From contig PLSD01000030.1 of the NCBI GenBank assembly GCA_003164135.1, positions 26,062-90,061 of the forward strand: a stretch of DNA of 64,000 nt, in the 5' to 3' direction. How positions within the stretch are numbered: position 1 is the stretch's first letter; each line of letters starts with the position of its first letter. The notes under the pieces are model-generated. The model searched no databases and was not told the DNA's origin. It was given only the letters and a program-made list of their open reading frames with translations. Below are positions 32,786-40,819 of the stretch, one piece after another. The position numbers were made by a program, and so were the translations under genes. Origin of the DNA: Acetobacteraceae bacterium (GTDB lineage Bacteria > Pseudomonadota > Alphaproteobacteria > Acetobacterales > Acetobacteraceae).

Positions 32786-33109
32786 ATGCGTTCACTGACT
32801 TTCTTCTCTTTATGCGTGCTCATTTTAGGTCTGACCGGCTGTGCAGGCTTGAAGCAGAAACCGCACCTCGACCCATTTCTGCGGAGAGGTGATTGGTCTG
32901 CTACCGGGGCCGCCAACGAGACGATCGCGGAACAGGCTGCGAATCGGTCTGACCTGATATACGGAAAGTCCGACGCCACCTCCAACGGTGTCGCCGCTTC
33001 GGCGGCTCTGGATAAAGCACTCGGCGCCGCCGGGGCTGGGACCGCGGCCGGTCTCCAGACACCGGTGAACCCGACTGCCGTATTCACCAGCACGTCAACG
33101 GGTGATTGA
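32786..33109 (+). CDS. Small lipoprotein in the CpaD position of the Tad locus
   Basis: A 107-residue protein with a lipobox: MRSLTFFSLCVLILGLTGC, Cys about residue 19, then AGLKQKP. The mature part is Ala/Thr-rich with no recognised domain. Its place between the secretin gene and cpaE is that of CpaD, a lipoprotein of about 200 residues that helps assemble the secretin, but this protein is half as long and I see no CpaD similarity. A gagagga site supports ATG 32786; a GTG at 32768 overlapping the cpaC stop is possible but would spoil the signal peptide. A secretin pilotin-like role is inference. Confidence 0.7.
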   Translation: MRSLTFFSLCVLILGLTGCAGLKQKPHLDPFLRRGDWSATGAANETIAEQAANRSDLIYGKSDATSNGVAASAALDKALGAAGAGTAAGLQTPVNPTAVFTSTSTGD

Positions 33110-33155
33110 TAATGTTTGACGTTGCCGCAAGAAATTTTAACACAAGGACTTCTGA

Positions 33156-34418
33156 ATGAGCCAACAGGGTCCACGCGCAACCAATTCTGACAGCGGGCTG
33201 GTAAATCGCCCTGATCGTCTGACGGTACTCGCTTTTCTGGGAGACCCGGCGACCGAACAGGTGTTGCGCGACGGTCTCGGCGATCAGGTCGCGAACGGCA
33301 TAGACATCCGCCGCGGCACGGTCCGCACCGCCATCGCGGCCATGGCCAAGCTGCAAACACCGGAAGTGCTGATTGTCGATATTGCGGGGGAGGAACAACC
33401 CCTGCATGCGCTCGGCGAACTTTCCGACGTGGTGGAGCCCGGTGTGCGGGTGCTGGTCATCGGCGACACGGACGATGTGGATTTCTACCGCCACATTACG
33501 CGCGGCATGGGGGTGATGGAGTATATCTTCAAACCCATTACGCGTGAGGCGGTGGCACGTTATTTCGCGCCGCTGGTCACACGTAAAACTGTCGGGCAGG
33601 ATGCTACTCGTGGCGGCCGTGTTGTCGCCATCATGGGCGCACGCGGCGGTGTCGGCTGCACTACCATTGCCGGCAATCTGGCGTGGCTGCTTGGTGTTAT
33701 CGCCAAACGCCACACCGTTTTCCTGGAATCAGATCTGCATATGGGCTCAGGCGCGTTGTTGCTGGGCGCCAAAACCGGGCCTGGCTTGCGCATGGCGCTG
33801 GAAACGCCGGATCGTATCGATCCGCTGTTCGTTGAGCGTGCGGCGCAACCCGTGGCTGAGCGTCTTCAAGTCCTCGCCTCCGAGGAAAAGCTCAGCGATC
33901 CGTTGAACTATGCGCCGGGAGCCGCGCGCCGGCTGATCGAAACCCTGCGCGTACGCTACAACTTCATCATCATGGACGTGCCTTTCCTGCCCATGCCTTG
34001 CAACCGGGAACTGATCGAATACGCGCACCACCGCGTCATCGTCATGGACCCTTCGCTGGCGAGCGTGCGCGATACCTTGCGCTTGCTCGGCCTGCCCAAT
34101 GGGCCGTGGCAGCCGCAAAGCCCGACCATTGTGCTCAATCGCCAGGGGCGGCCGGGCGGTCTGACGCGTAAGCAGATCGAGGAAGCACTGAAGGTGAAGA
34201 TCGATGTCGTGATCCCCGACATTCCCAAGCAGCTTAACGAAAGTGCGAGCTTTGGCGAGCCGGCGGTTGCGTCTTCCGGGCCGTTCCGTCAGGCGATTAT
34301 CGACCTGTCGCGTGAAATTGGCTTTGTCGGCAACAGGGAGGACACAGCTAGCCCGGGCGGCGCGCCATCTGGCAGCGTGTCCGGTTTATTCAAGATGCTC
34401 GGACTGCAAAAAGGGTAG
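33156..34418 (+). CDS. cpaE: Tad localisation ATPase CpaE/TadZ
   Basis: A 420-residue protein with a receiver-like N-terminal domain (about residues 20-140: RLTVLAFLGDPATEQVL, then VLIVDIAGEEQPL and VRVLVIGDTDDVDFYR) and a MinD/ParA-type ATPase. The deviant Walker A is MGARGGVGCTTIAGN (about 160-174), with IIMDVPFLP as the Walker B-like strand. CpaE/TadZ places the pilus machine at the cell pole. The signature Lys of ParA-type Walker A (KGGxGKT) is not present in the usual place: the first Lys is replaced by Arg (ARGG) and the second by Cys (VGCTT), so ATP turnover may be weak. Confidence 0.92.
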   Translation: MSQQGPRATNSDSGLVNRPDRLTVLAFLGDPATEQVLRDGLGDQVANGIDIRRGTVRTAIAAMAKLQTPEVLIVDIAGEEQPLHALGELSDVVEPGVRVLVIGDTDDVDFYRHITRGMGVMEYIFKPITREAVARYFAPLVTRKTVGQDATRGGRVVAIMGARGGVGCTTIAGNLAWLLGVIAKRHTVFLESDLHMGSGALLLGAKTGPGLRMALETPDRIDPLFVERAAQPVAERLQVLASEEKLSDPLNYAPGAARRLIETLRVRYNFIIMDVPFLPMPCNRELIEYAHHRVIVMDPSLASVRDTLRLLGLPNGPWQPQSPTIVLNRQGRPGGLTRKQIEEALKVKIDVVIPDIPKQLNESASFGEPAVASSGPFRQAIIDLSREIGFVGNREDTASPGGAPSGSVSGLFKMLGLQKG

Positions 34419-34422
34419 AGCG

Positions 34423-35874
34423 ATGACTGACGGCAATATTCCCGTTTTTGGACGGCGCCGGAACGAGCAGCAGAGCAATCCGCCGGTCGTTAACGGCTTC
34501 CCCACTCCTGCAGCGGCGCCGATTGTGGCGCAGTCAGCCTCGGCCCGCACCACGGCCGATGCGGCGGCCAATGCCACGATTTTGGCTGCTGCGGCCAGCG
34601 CCGCCGCCGTCACTACCAGGGCGGACATTGCGGAGCTGCGCGCGCTCTGCCTTGCCCGCATGGACGCCACCGCAGTTGCCACGCTGCACCCGGACCGGCT
34701 GTTGATCGAGGTTGAACGGCTGATCTCCGACCTGGCGACGGAACGGCGCGTGCAACTAAACGGCCGTGAGCAGCGTAGCTTGGCCACCGAGTTGGTTGAC
34801 GACATGCTCGGCCTGGGGCCGCTTGAGCCTTTGCTGCTCGATGACACGATCAACGACATTATGGTCAACGGGCCCGACCATACCTTTGTGGAGCGCAACG
34901 GCAAGCTCGTCCAGGTGCCGGTCCGCTTCCGGGACTGGACGCATTTAACGAACATCTGCCAGCGCATCGCGGCCTCGGTCGGCCGGCGTGTCGATGAAGC
35001 CAGCCCGATGTGCGACGCGCGCCTGAAAGACGGGTCGCGTGTTAATATTATTCTGCCGCCATTGGCGATTGACGGTCCTTCGCTCTCTATCCGTAAGTTT
35101 TCCAAAAAGCCGATCGATTTCGAGAAGCTGATCGGCTACGGCTCGCTCACGCCGCCGATTGCCCGCATTCTGGAAATTGCAGCGCGCACCCGCCTCAACA
35201 TCATCGTCTCCGGCGGTACGGGCTCGGGTAAAACCACCATGATGAACGCCATGAGCCGCTTCATCGATCCGTCGGAACGTATCGTTACGGTAGAAGACGC
35301 GGCTGAATTGCAGTTGCAACAGCCGCATATCGTGCGCTTGGAAACCCGCCCGGCCAGCCTGGAAGGCAAGGGGGAAATTAACGCCCGCGACCTCGTGCGT
35401 AACGCCCTGCGTATGCGGCCCGACCGTATCATCATCGGTGAGGTCCGCGGCGCCGAGGCATTCGACATGTTGCAGGCCATGAACACCGGCCATGATGGTT
35501 CAATGTCCACCATTCACGCCAACAACACGCGCGACGCGCTCGCCCGTATCGAGAACATGGTGCAGATGTCGAGCATGGGCCTCTCACCGAAGGCCATTCG
35601 GACCCAGGTGGTGGCGGCCGTTAATATCATCGTGCAGGTGGAGCGCCAACGCGATGGCGGCCGGCGTGTCACCCAGGTGACCGAGATTGCCGGCATTGAG
35701 GGCGAGACCCAGCTGCTGAACGACATCTTCAAGTTTGAAGTCACGGGTGAAACCGCAACAGGAAAACTTACAGGCCGTTATGAGGTCAGCCGCATCCGCT
35801 CGGCCTTTCACGAGCGGCTGCAATATTATGGTCTGGACCGGTCCTGGATGGCTGCTTTGGACGATATCGGATGA
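34423..35874 (+). CDS. cpaF: Tad pilus motor ATPase CpaF/TadA
   Basis: A 483-residue cytoplasmic secretion ATPase that powers Flp pilus assembly. An Ala-rich N-terminal linker (about 20-65) precedes the domain with LGLGPLEPLLLDDTINDIMVNG. Walker A is SGGTGSGKTTMMNAM (about 263-277), the Asp box is RIVTVEDAAELQL, and Walker B and the His box are RIIIGEVRGAEAFDML and GSMSTIHANN. The true ATG at 34423 is 4 bases after the cpaE stop; the upstream open frame is cpaE shadow. The stop overlaps tadB by 4 bases. Confidence 0.96.
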   Translation: MTDGNIPVFGRRRNEQQSNPPVVNGFPTPAAAPIVAQSASARTTADAAANATILAAAASAAAVTTRADIAELRALCLARMDATAVATLHPDRLLIEVERLISDLATERRVQLNGREQRSLATELVDDMLGLGPLEPLLLDDTINDIMVNGPDHTFVERNGKLVQVPVRFRDWTHLTNICQRIAASVGRRVDEASPMCDARLKDGSRVNIILPPLAIDGPSLSIRKFSKKPIDFEKLIGYGSLTPPIARILEIAARTRLNIIVSGGTGSGKTTMMNAMSRFIDPSERIVTVEDAAELQLQQPHIVRLETRPASLEGKGEINARDLVRNALRMRPDRIIIGEVRGAEAFDMLQAMNTGHDGSMSTIHANNTRDALARIENMVQMSSMGLSPKAIRTQVVAAVNIIVQVERQRDGGRRVTQVTEIAGIEGETQLLNDIFKFEVTGETATGKLTGRYEVSRIRSAFHERLQYYGLDRSWMAALDDIG

Positions 35875-36860
35875 TCGTCAGAGAGCTTATTGTCCTTTTT
35901 GTCGTTCTTGTTGTCCTGCTGGCTCTGTGTGGCGTCGTTCTGATTGCAATTCTGCAAGATTACGACCGCCGGCAGAAGCTTGAGGCCCGTATGCAGGATG
36001 TTGTTACACCTGCGGACCGGCATCCCAATCCAGTTGAGGAAGAGCTTTCACTTACCCACAAGGTATCGAAAACCCAGGAGCTAAAGGAAAGAGCCGCCGG
36101 GTTCATTGGTGTCGACCTGCGGCAGGCGGAGACCTATCCGATCAAATGGTGGCTGGTGCCGCCTATGACGTTGGTTTTAACCGTTGTGATAATCTTCCTG
36201 GCCTCGCATCCGCTTGGCAGCTATAAAACTGTCCTGTTTCTGCTTACGTATTTTGGCTCGCCGGTAATCTGGCTGCTGCTGACGAAATTTGTCTTCAATT
36301 GGTTCACAAACCGCCGCAACGCCAAACTACTGGAGCAGTTTCCGGATTCGCTAAGCACCATCGTACGTTGCGTGCGTGTGGGCATTCCCATGGGTGAAGC
36401 CCTGCGTATGGTTGCACGCGACGCGCAGGAACCAACCAAAGCTGAGTTCGAAATTCTCGCGGACAAGGTCTCGATCGGCATTCCGCTCGATATTGCGCTG
36501 CGGGAACTTTCGCAGCGGATTAAACTTACTGAATATCAGTTCTTTGCAACGGCGATTACCCTGCAAGCCCGTTCCGGTGGCGGGATTACGCAGACATTGG
36601 AAACACTGGCTGAAGTGATCCGCAAGCGTGTTGGTTTGAAGGCGCGTGGCTACGCCCTCACCGCGGAAGCACGTACCAGTGCGATGATCCTCTCGGTGCT
36701 CCCTTTTGTTGCCGGTGGTGCCATTTTCGTCATGCAGCGCCCGTATATTGTTCTGCTGTTTACGACCAAGAGCGGAGAATCAATTCTTGGCTTGGCCATT
36801 CTGCTGATGGGCATGGGCATGGGCATTATCCAATATATGATCAGCAACGTACTGAAATAG
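35871..36860 (+). CDS. tadB: Tad inner-membrane platform protein TadB (CpaG)
   Basis: A 329-residue T2SSF-family inner-membrane protein. An N-terminal helix (LIVLFVVLVVLLALCGVVLI) is followed by further membrane segments near residues 90-135, the cytosolic T2SSF domain (LLEQFPDSLSTIVRCVRVGI, then GEALRMVARDAQEPTKAEFE, FFATAITLQARSGGGITQTL), and C-terminal helices. With TadC it forms the base that CpaF acts on. It overlaps cpaF by the ATGA and is followed by tadC. Confidence 0.94.
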   Translation: MIVRELIVLFVVLVVLLALCGVVLIAILQDYDRRQKLEARMQDVVTPADRHPNPVEEELSLTHKVSKTQELKERAAGFIGVDLRQAETYPIKWWLVPPMTLVLTVVIIFLASHPLGSYKTVLFLLTYFGSPVIWLLLTKFVFNWFTNRRNAKLLEQFPDSLSTIVRCVRVGIPMGEALRMVARDAQEPTKAEFEILADKVSIGIPLDIALRELSQRIKLTEYQFFATAITLQARSGGGITQTLETLAEVIRKRVGLKARGYALTAEARTSAMILSVLPFVAGGAIFVMQRPYIVLLFTTKSGESILGLAILLMGMGMGIIQYMISNVLK

Positions 36861-36869
36861 TTGAATAAT

Positions 36870-37811
36870 ATGTCAACAACCTATGTTTTTGCCCTCATTG
36901 TTTTCCTGTTCCTCCTGGTTGTGGCGGCAGGATTTTATCTGGCAAACGAGCTTGCCCGCTCCGGGCGGCTCGCCAACCGGATCGAATTTGTTAGGTCTGG
37001 CGGTGAGGTACAACAGGTAGAGGCGCCCAAGCCGGATGGCGCGATGCTGCTCCGCTTCCTGTCCGCCTTTGGTATGTTGATTGCCCGCAGCGGGTTGCTC
37101 TCCGGTAAAACCCTGGCGGAAATGACCGCAACGCTGGAAGCTGCGGGCTTCCGGGGCGGGCGCGGACTCGGGCTGTTCATTGGCGCGAAAATTCTTCTGG
37201 GGGTTCTTGTCCCGCTGGTAGTGTTCGTTTTGCTGCGAAATGTCGGCACCAGCCTGTTGTGGGAAGTGGTTAAGGTTGGCGGTGGGTGTATGGTTGGCCT
37301 GCTGCTGCCGGAAACCATAGCCACAAACATCCGCAACAGGCATCTGACGCAGGTTGAGGCCGGCGTGGCAGATGCGCTCGACATGCTGGTGATCTGCGCC
37401 GATGCAGGTCTGGCCCTGGAAGCAGGGCTGGCACGTGTGGCGCAGGAATTGGATGGCTTGAATCCCGCTCTGGCCAAGGAACTGACCCAAACCTCGCGCG
37501 AATTACAGATCGGCTCGGATATGCGTCAGGCCATGGATTCGCTTGGGCAACGCACTGGCCTGAGTCCGTTGAAGCGATTGGCCACCACACTCACCCAATC
37601 CTTGCAATACGGTACGCCGCTTACCGCGGCACTGCGCTCACTTTCAGCTGAATTGAGACAGGAAGCCCTGGTCTTATTTGAAGAACGTGCCGGGCGTTTG
37701 CCGACGTTGATGACCATCCCGATGATTATATTCATTCTACCCTGTGTTTTTCTCATCGTGGCAGGGCCCGCGATCATCAACGTGTTGGCAATGCTGCACG
37801 CAAAAAAGTAG
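36870..37811 (+). CDS. tadC: Tad inner-membrane platform protein TadC (CpaH)
   Basis: A 313-residue T2SSF-family partner of TadB. The N-terminal helix (FALIVFLFLLVVAAGFYLA) and a pair of membrane segments near residues 110-145 precede the domain with VADALDMLVICADAGLALEAGLARV, and the C-terminal helix (MTIPMIIFILPCVFLIVAGP) closes it. ATG 36870 is preferred to the TTG at 36861, which directly follows the tadB stop. Confidence 0.93.
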   Translation: MSTTYVFALIVFLFLLVVAAGFYLANELARSGRLANRIEFVRSGGEVQQVEAPKPDGAMLLRFLSAFGMLIARSGLLSGKTLAEMTATLEAAGFRGGRGLGLFIGAKILLGVLVPLVVFVLLRNVGTSLLWEVVKVGGGCMVGLLLPETIATNIRNRHLTQVEAGVADALDMLVICADAGLALEAGLARVAQELDGLNPALAKELTQTSRELQIGSDMRQAMDSLGQRTGLSPLKRLATTLTQSLQYGTPLTAALRSLSAELRQEALVLFEERAGRLPTLMTIPMIIFILPCVFLIVAGPAIINVLAMLHAKK

Positions 37812-37819
37812 AGTAAACA

Positions 37820-39277
37820 ATGGTAAAATTTTACAGAGCCGGATTGTTTGAAATGACATCGTTCCGAGGTACGAGATTAAAGCGGCCGGGGGCTATATGG
37901 CTGGTTCCGGCATTGCTGCTGGCTTCCTGCGCGCACCAATCTCAGGGACCCACCGCCTCTGGCTCCGCGCCGATAGGGACGAATACGCTCAATGTCGCGG
38001 ATGCCGCCATTGCCGGTGGCGATCCCAATATGGCGCTCTCCGTCAGTCAGTCCATTCTCTCGACCGATGCGGGTAATACGGAGGCACTGGAGCATGAAGG
38101 CGATGCTTATTATGCGCTTGGCCGTTGTCCGGCTGCGCAAGCCGCGTATCAACTGGCGCTCCAGCACGACCCCAAGGCTACGGAGGCACAAACCGGGTTG
38201 GGCCGCTGCCTGCTGAAGACCGATCCACATGCCGCCGAACTGGCATTCATCCAGGCAGTGCAGGATGACCCTGGCAATGCCGCCGCATTTAATGACCTTG
38301 GTATTGCCCGTGATCTGCAAGGAAATTTTGCCGGCGCGGTTGATCCGTACCAAAAGGCGCTGCTCGCCAATCCGGCGCTAACGGCAGCCGAGGTTAATCT
38401 CGGCCTCTCGCTGGCGCTTTCGGGCAATGGTCCAGAGGCGTTGCAGTATCTTGGCCCGCTTGCCATCAGCCAGCAGGCAACGCCGAAAATCCGTGAGGAT
38501 TACGCGGCTGCCCTGGTGGCTTCCGGCCGTGACGACGAAGCCAGGCAAGTGCTTGCCGTCGATTTGCCGCCGGACCAGGTTAACAGCGCGATGGCAGGTT
38601 TTGCCAACCTGATCGCGCAATCGCAGGCAGCACCGCCACCGGCGGCGCCGCCGCCAACCGTCTCGCAAGTACCGGCCCCCATGCCGGTGGCCGCCGTGCC
38701 ACTGCAATTTGCCGCCAGCGCGCCGCCCGCCCCGGCGCAGCCAATGCCGCTAATCACCGCCGCGCCACCGGCGCCGATTATCACGCCCGCACCCGCGCCG
38801 GTTGCGGCCAATGCCGCACCGCAGCATCAGGCCAGTGCCCCCCCGGCACCGATGATGGCCGCGGTGGCGCCAAAACCGGCACCGGCTCCGGCACCGGTTC
38901 CTATCGCCGCTCCGCCGCTGTTCTCCATGCCGTATTCCGCCGTCATCGCGGGCCAATCGCCGCCCGCGGCGTCCGCTGCCCCGGCTTCCGCCTCCGTTCC
39001 GGTTGTCCCGGCGGGCGCAGTGTCCGCTCAAAATGGCGTCTCGGTGCAGTTGGCGGCGCTCAACTCCCAGGACGACGCGCAACGTGAGTGGAACAGCGTC
39101 ACGAGCGCGCAGCCGGCACTTTTCAGCGGCAAGCAGCCCGAAATCGAGCCGGTTACGGTCGGGGGTCAAACCTACTACCGCCTGCGCGTCGGTGGTTTCC
39201 CCGATAAAGCCGCGGCCGCGCAGTTCTGCGGTGAGGTTGTGGCCGGCGGACATCCCTGCACACCAGCGAACTTCTAA
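37820..39277 (+). CDS. TadD-like TPR lipoprotein fused to a SPOR domain
   Basis: A 485-residue protein ending the Tad operon. The start is uncertain; an N-terminal hydrophobic region with lipobox (LLLASCAH, Cys about residue 37) suggests a lipoprotein. Residues about 60-260 hold TPR-like repeats (ALEHEGDAYYALGRCPAAQA, AAFNDLGIARDLQGNFAGAV, EVNLGLSLALSGNGPEAL) as in TadD/CpaI pilotins. A Pro/Ala-rich linker of about 130 residues follows, then a C-terminal SPOR domain (VSVQLAALNSQDDAQREWN and VTVGGQTYYRLRVGGFPDK). SPOR domains bind denuded peptidoglycan, so the fusion may anchor the secretin to the septal or polar wall; that is inference. Confidence 0.85.
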   Translation: MVKFYRAGLFEMTSFRGTRLKRPGAIWLVPALLLASCAHQSQGPTASGSAPIGTNTLNVADAAIAGGDPNMALSVSQSILSTDAGNTEALEHEGDAYYALGRCPAAQAAYQLALQHDPKATEAQTGLGRCLLKTDPHAAELAFIQAVQDDPGNAAAFNDLGIARDLQGNFAGAVDPYQKALLANPALTAAEVNLGLSLALSGNGPEALQYLGPLAISQQATPKIREDYAAALVASGRDDEARQVLAVDLPPDQVNSAMAGFANLIAQSQAAPPPAAPPPTVSQVPAPMPVAAVPLQFAASAPPAPAQPMPLITAAPPAPIITPAPAPVAANAAPQHQASAPPAPMMAAVAPKPAPAPAPVPIAAPPLFSMPYSAVIAGQSPPAASAAPASASVPVVPAGAVSAQNGVSVQLAALNSQDDAQREWNSVTSAQPALFSGKQPEIEPVTVGGQTYYRLRVGGFPDKAAAAQFCGEVVAGGHPCTPANF

Positions 39278-39279
39278 AA

Positions 39280-39309
39280 AATCTCCCGCTGAATTCAGCG
39301 GGGGATTTT
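39280..39309. terminator. Bidirectional terminator between the tad operon and gltX
   Basis: A 13-base stem (aatctcccgctga at 39280-39292 and tcagcgggggatt at 39295-39307, one G-U pair) around a very small loop, with A5 before and TTTT after, placed between two convergent genes. Confidence 0.8.
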
Positions 39310-39319
39310 GCATCGCCGG

Positions 39320-40711
39320 TTAGATAACCGCGCGTAACCGCGCCAGGCTTTCATTGGCACCCAGGGCTTCCAGCGTCACGTCGATGCCGGGGCTCATGGT
39401 GCTGCCGGTCAGGGCCGCGCGCAAAGGCTGCGCCACTTGGCCGAGCTTTTTGCCCTCGGCCTCGGCAAAGCCACGCAGCGCCGCATCCACGGCGGCTGCC
39501 GAAAAGTCAGTCGCCTCCAGCACCGGCACGAGCCGCCCCAGCATCGCCTTCGCGTCCTCGGTCAACTGCGCCAGCGCCTTGGGTTCGAAGGGCAGCGGCA
39601 CACTACGGGCCAAAAATGCCGCCGAGACCGCAAGCTCCTCAAGGTTTTTTGCGCGCTCCTTCAAGCCCGGCATCAGGTGCAAAATCCGCTCCATGGCGTG
39701 CGCGTCCACCACGATTCCGGCCTTTGCCAGGCGCAGTACCACGTCTTCACGCAACCGCGCATCGTCAGCACCCCGCAGCCACACGCCATTCAGGTGCGTC
39801 AGCTTGGCGTAATCCATCCGGCTCGCGGAACGTCCCACGCCTTCCAGCGTGAACAATTCAATCTGTTCCGGCCGCGTCAAAAACTCGGCATCGCCATGCC
39901 CCCAGCCCAGACGCAGCAGGTAATTACACAGCGCCTCGGGCAGAAATCCTTCCTCGCGGAATTCCAGAATGCTCACCGCGCCGTGGCGCTTGGAAAGCTT
40001 GGCGCCGTCCGCGCCGTGGATCAGCGGAATATGCGCAAACTGCGGTTTCTCCCAGCCCATGGCGTCATAAATCTGAATCTGCCGGAACGTGTTGGTCAGG
40101 TGATCGTCACCACGGATAACGTGCGTGATGTCCATGTCATGGTCGTCCACCACCACCGCATGTAAATAGGTCGGCGTGCCGTCGGAGCGCAGGATGATCA
40201 TGTCATCCATTTCGGCATTCTGCACTTTCACAGTACCCTGCACGAGATCCTGCAACACCACGTCGCCCTCGCGCGGCGCCTTCAACCGGATCGACGGCTT
40301 CACGCCAACGGGGGCTTCCGATTCATCGCGGTCACGCCAGCGTCCATCATAACGCGGCGGGCGCTTCTCGGCCATCGCCTGTTCGCGCATGGTCTGCAAT
40401 TCTTCAGCCGAGCAATAGCATTTATACGCTTTACCGTTCGCCAGCAGCTCCTGCGCCACCTCCACATGCCGCGCCTCGCGGGTGGATTGATACACCGGCG
40501 GCGCATCAGCATTCAGGCCCAGCCAGTCCAGCCCGTCCAGAATCACCTGCACCGCTTCCTGCGTGGAACGCGCCTTATCGGTGTCCTCGATGCGCAGCAG
40601 AAACTCGCCGCCGTGATGGCGGGCGAACAGATAGTTGAACAAAGCCGTGCGGGCGCCGCCGATGTGCAGCAGGCCGGTGGGGGAGGGGGCAAAGCGGGTG
40701 CGGATTTTCAT
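39320..40711 (-). CDS. gltX: Glutamyl-tRNA synthetase
   Basis: A 463-residue class I synthetase. The HIGH-type motif is [18 protein letters not shown] and the KMSKS-type motif is [12 protein letters not shown]. The [20 protein letters not shown] segment is intact and the anticodon-binding helical C-terminus is full length. Alphaproteobacteria often carry two gltX-like genes, one charging tRNA-Gln with glutamate; this one cannot be assigned to either role from sequence alone. Confidence 0.96.
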   Translation of the reverse strand: MKIRTRFAPSPTGLLHIGGARTALFNYLFARHHGGEFLLRIEDTDKARSTQEAVQVILDGLDWLGLNADAPPVYQSTREARHVEVAQELLANGKAYKCYCSAEELQTMREQAMAEKRPPRYDGRWRDRDESEAPVGVKPSIRLKAPREGDVVLQDLVQGTVKVQNAEMDDMIILRSDGTPTYLHAVVVDDHDMDITHVIRGDDHLTNTFRQIQIYDAMGWEKPQFAHIPLIHGADGAKLSKRHGAVSILEFREEGFLPEALCNYLLRLGWGHGDAEFLTRPEQIELFTLEGVGRSASRMDYAKLTHLNGVWLRGADDARLREDVVLRLAKAGIVVDAHAMERILHLMPGLKERAKNLEELAVSAAFLARSVPLPFEPKALAQLTEDAKAMLGRLVPVLEATDFSAAAVDAALRGFAEAEGKKLGQVAQPLRAALTGSTMSPGIDVTLEALGANESLARLRAVI

Positions 40712-40819
40712 GCACCGCCATTAGCATTTCCGTGCCGCATTGTGCCAGCGGGCACATCCGCGCCGGATTGTGCCAGCCGGTACAACTGGTTAACGTCGCA
40801 CAACTACCGGAGGTTGTTG

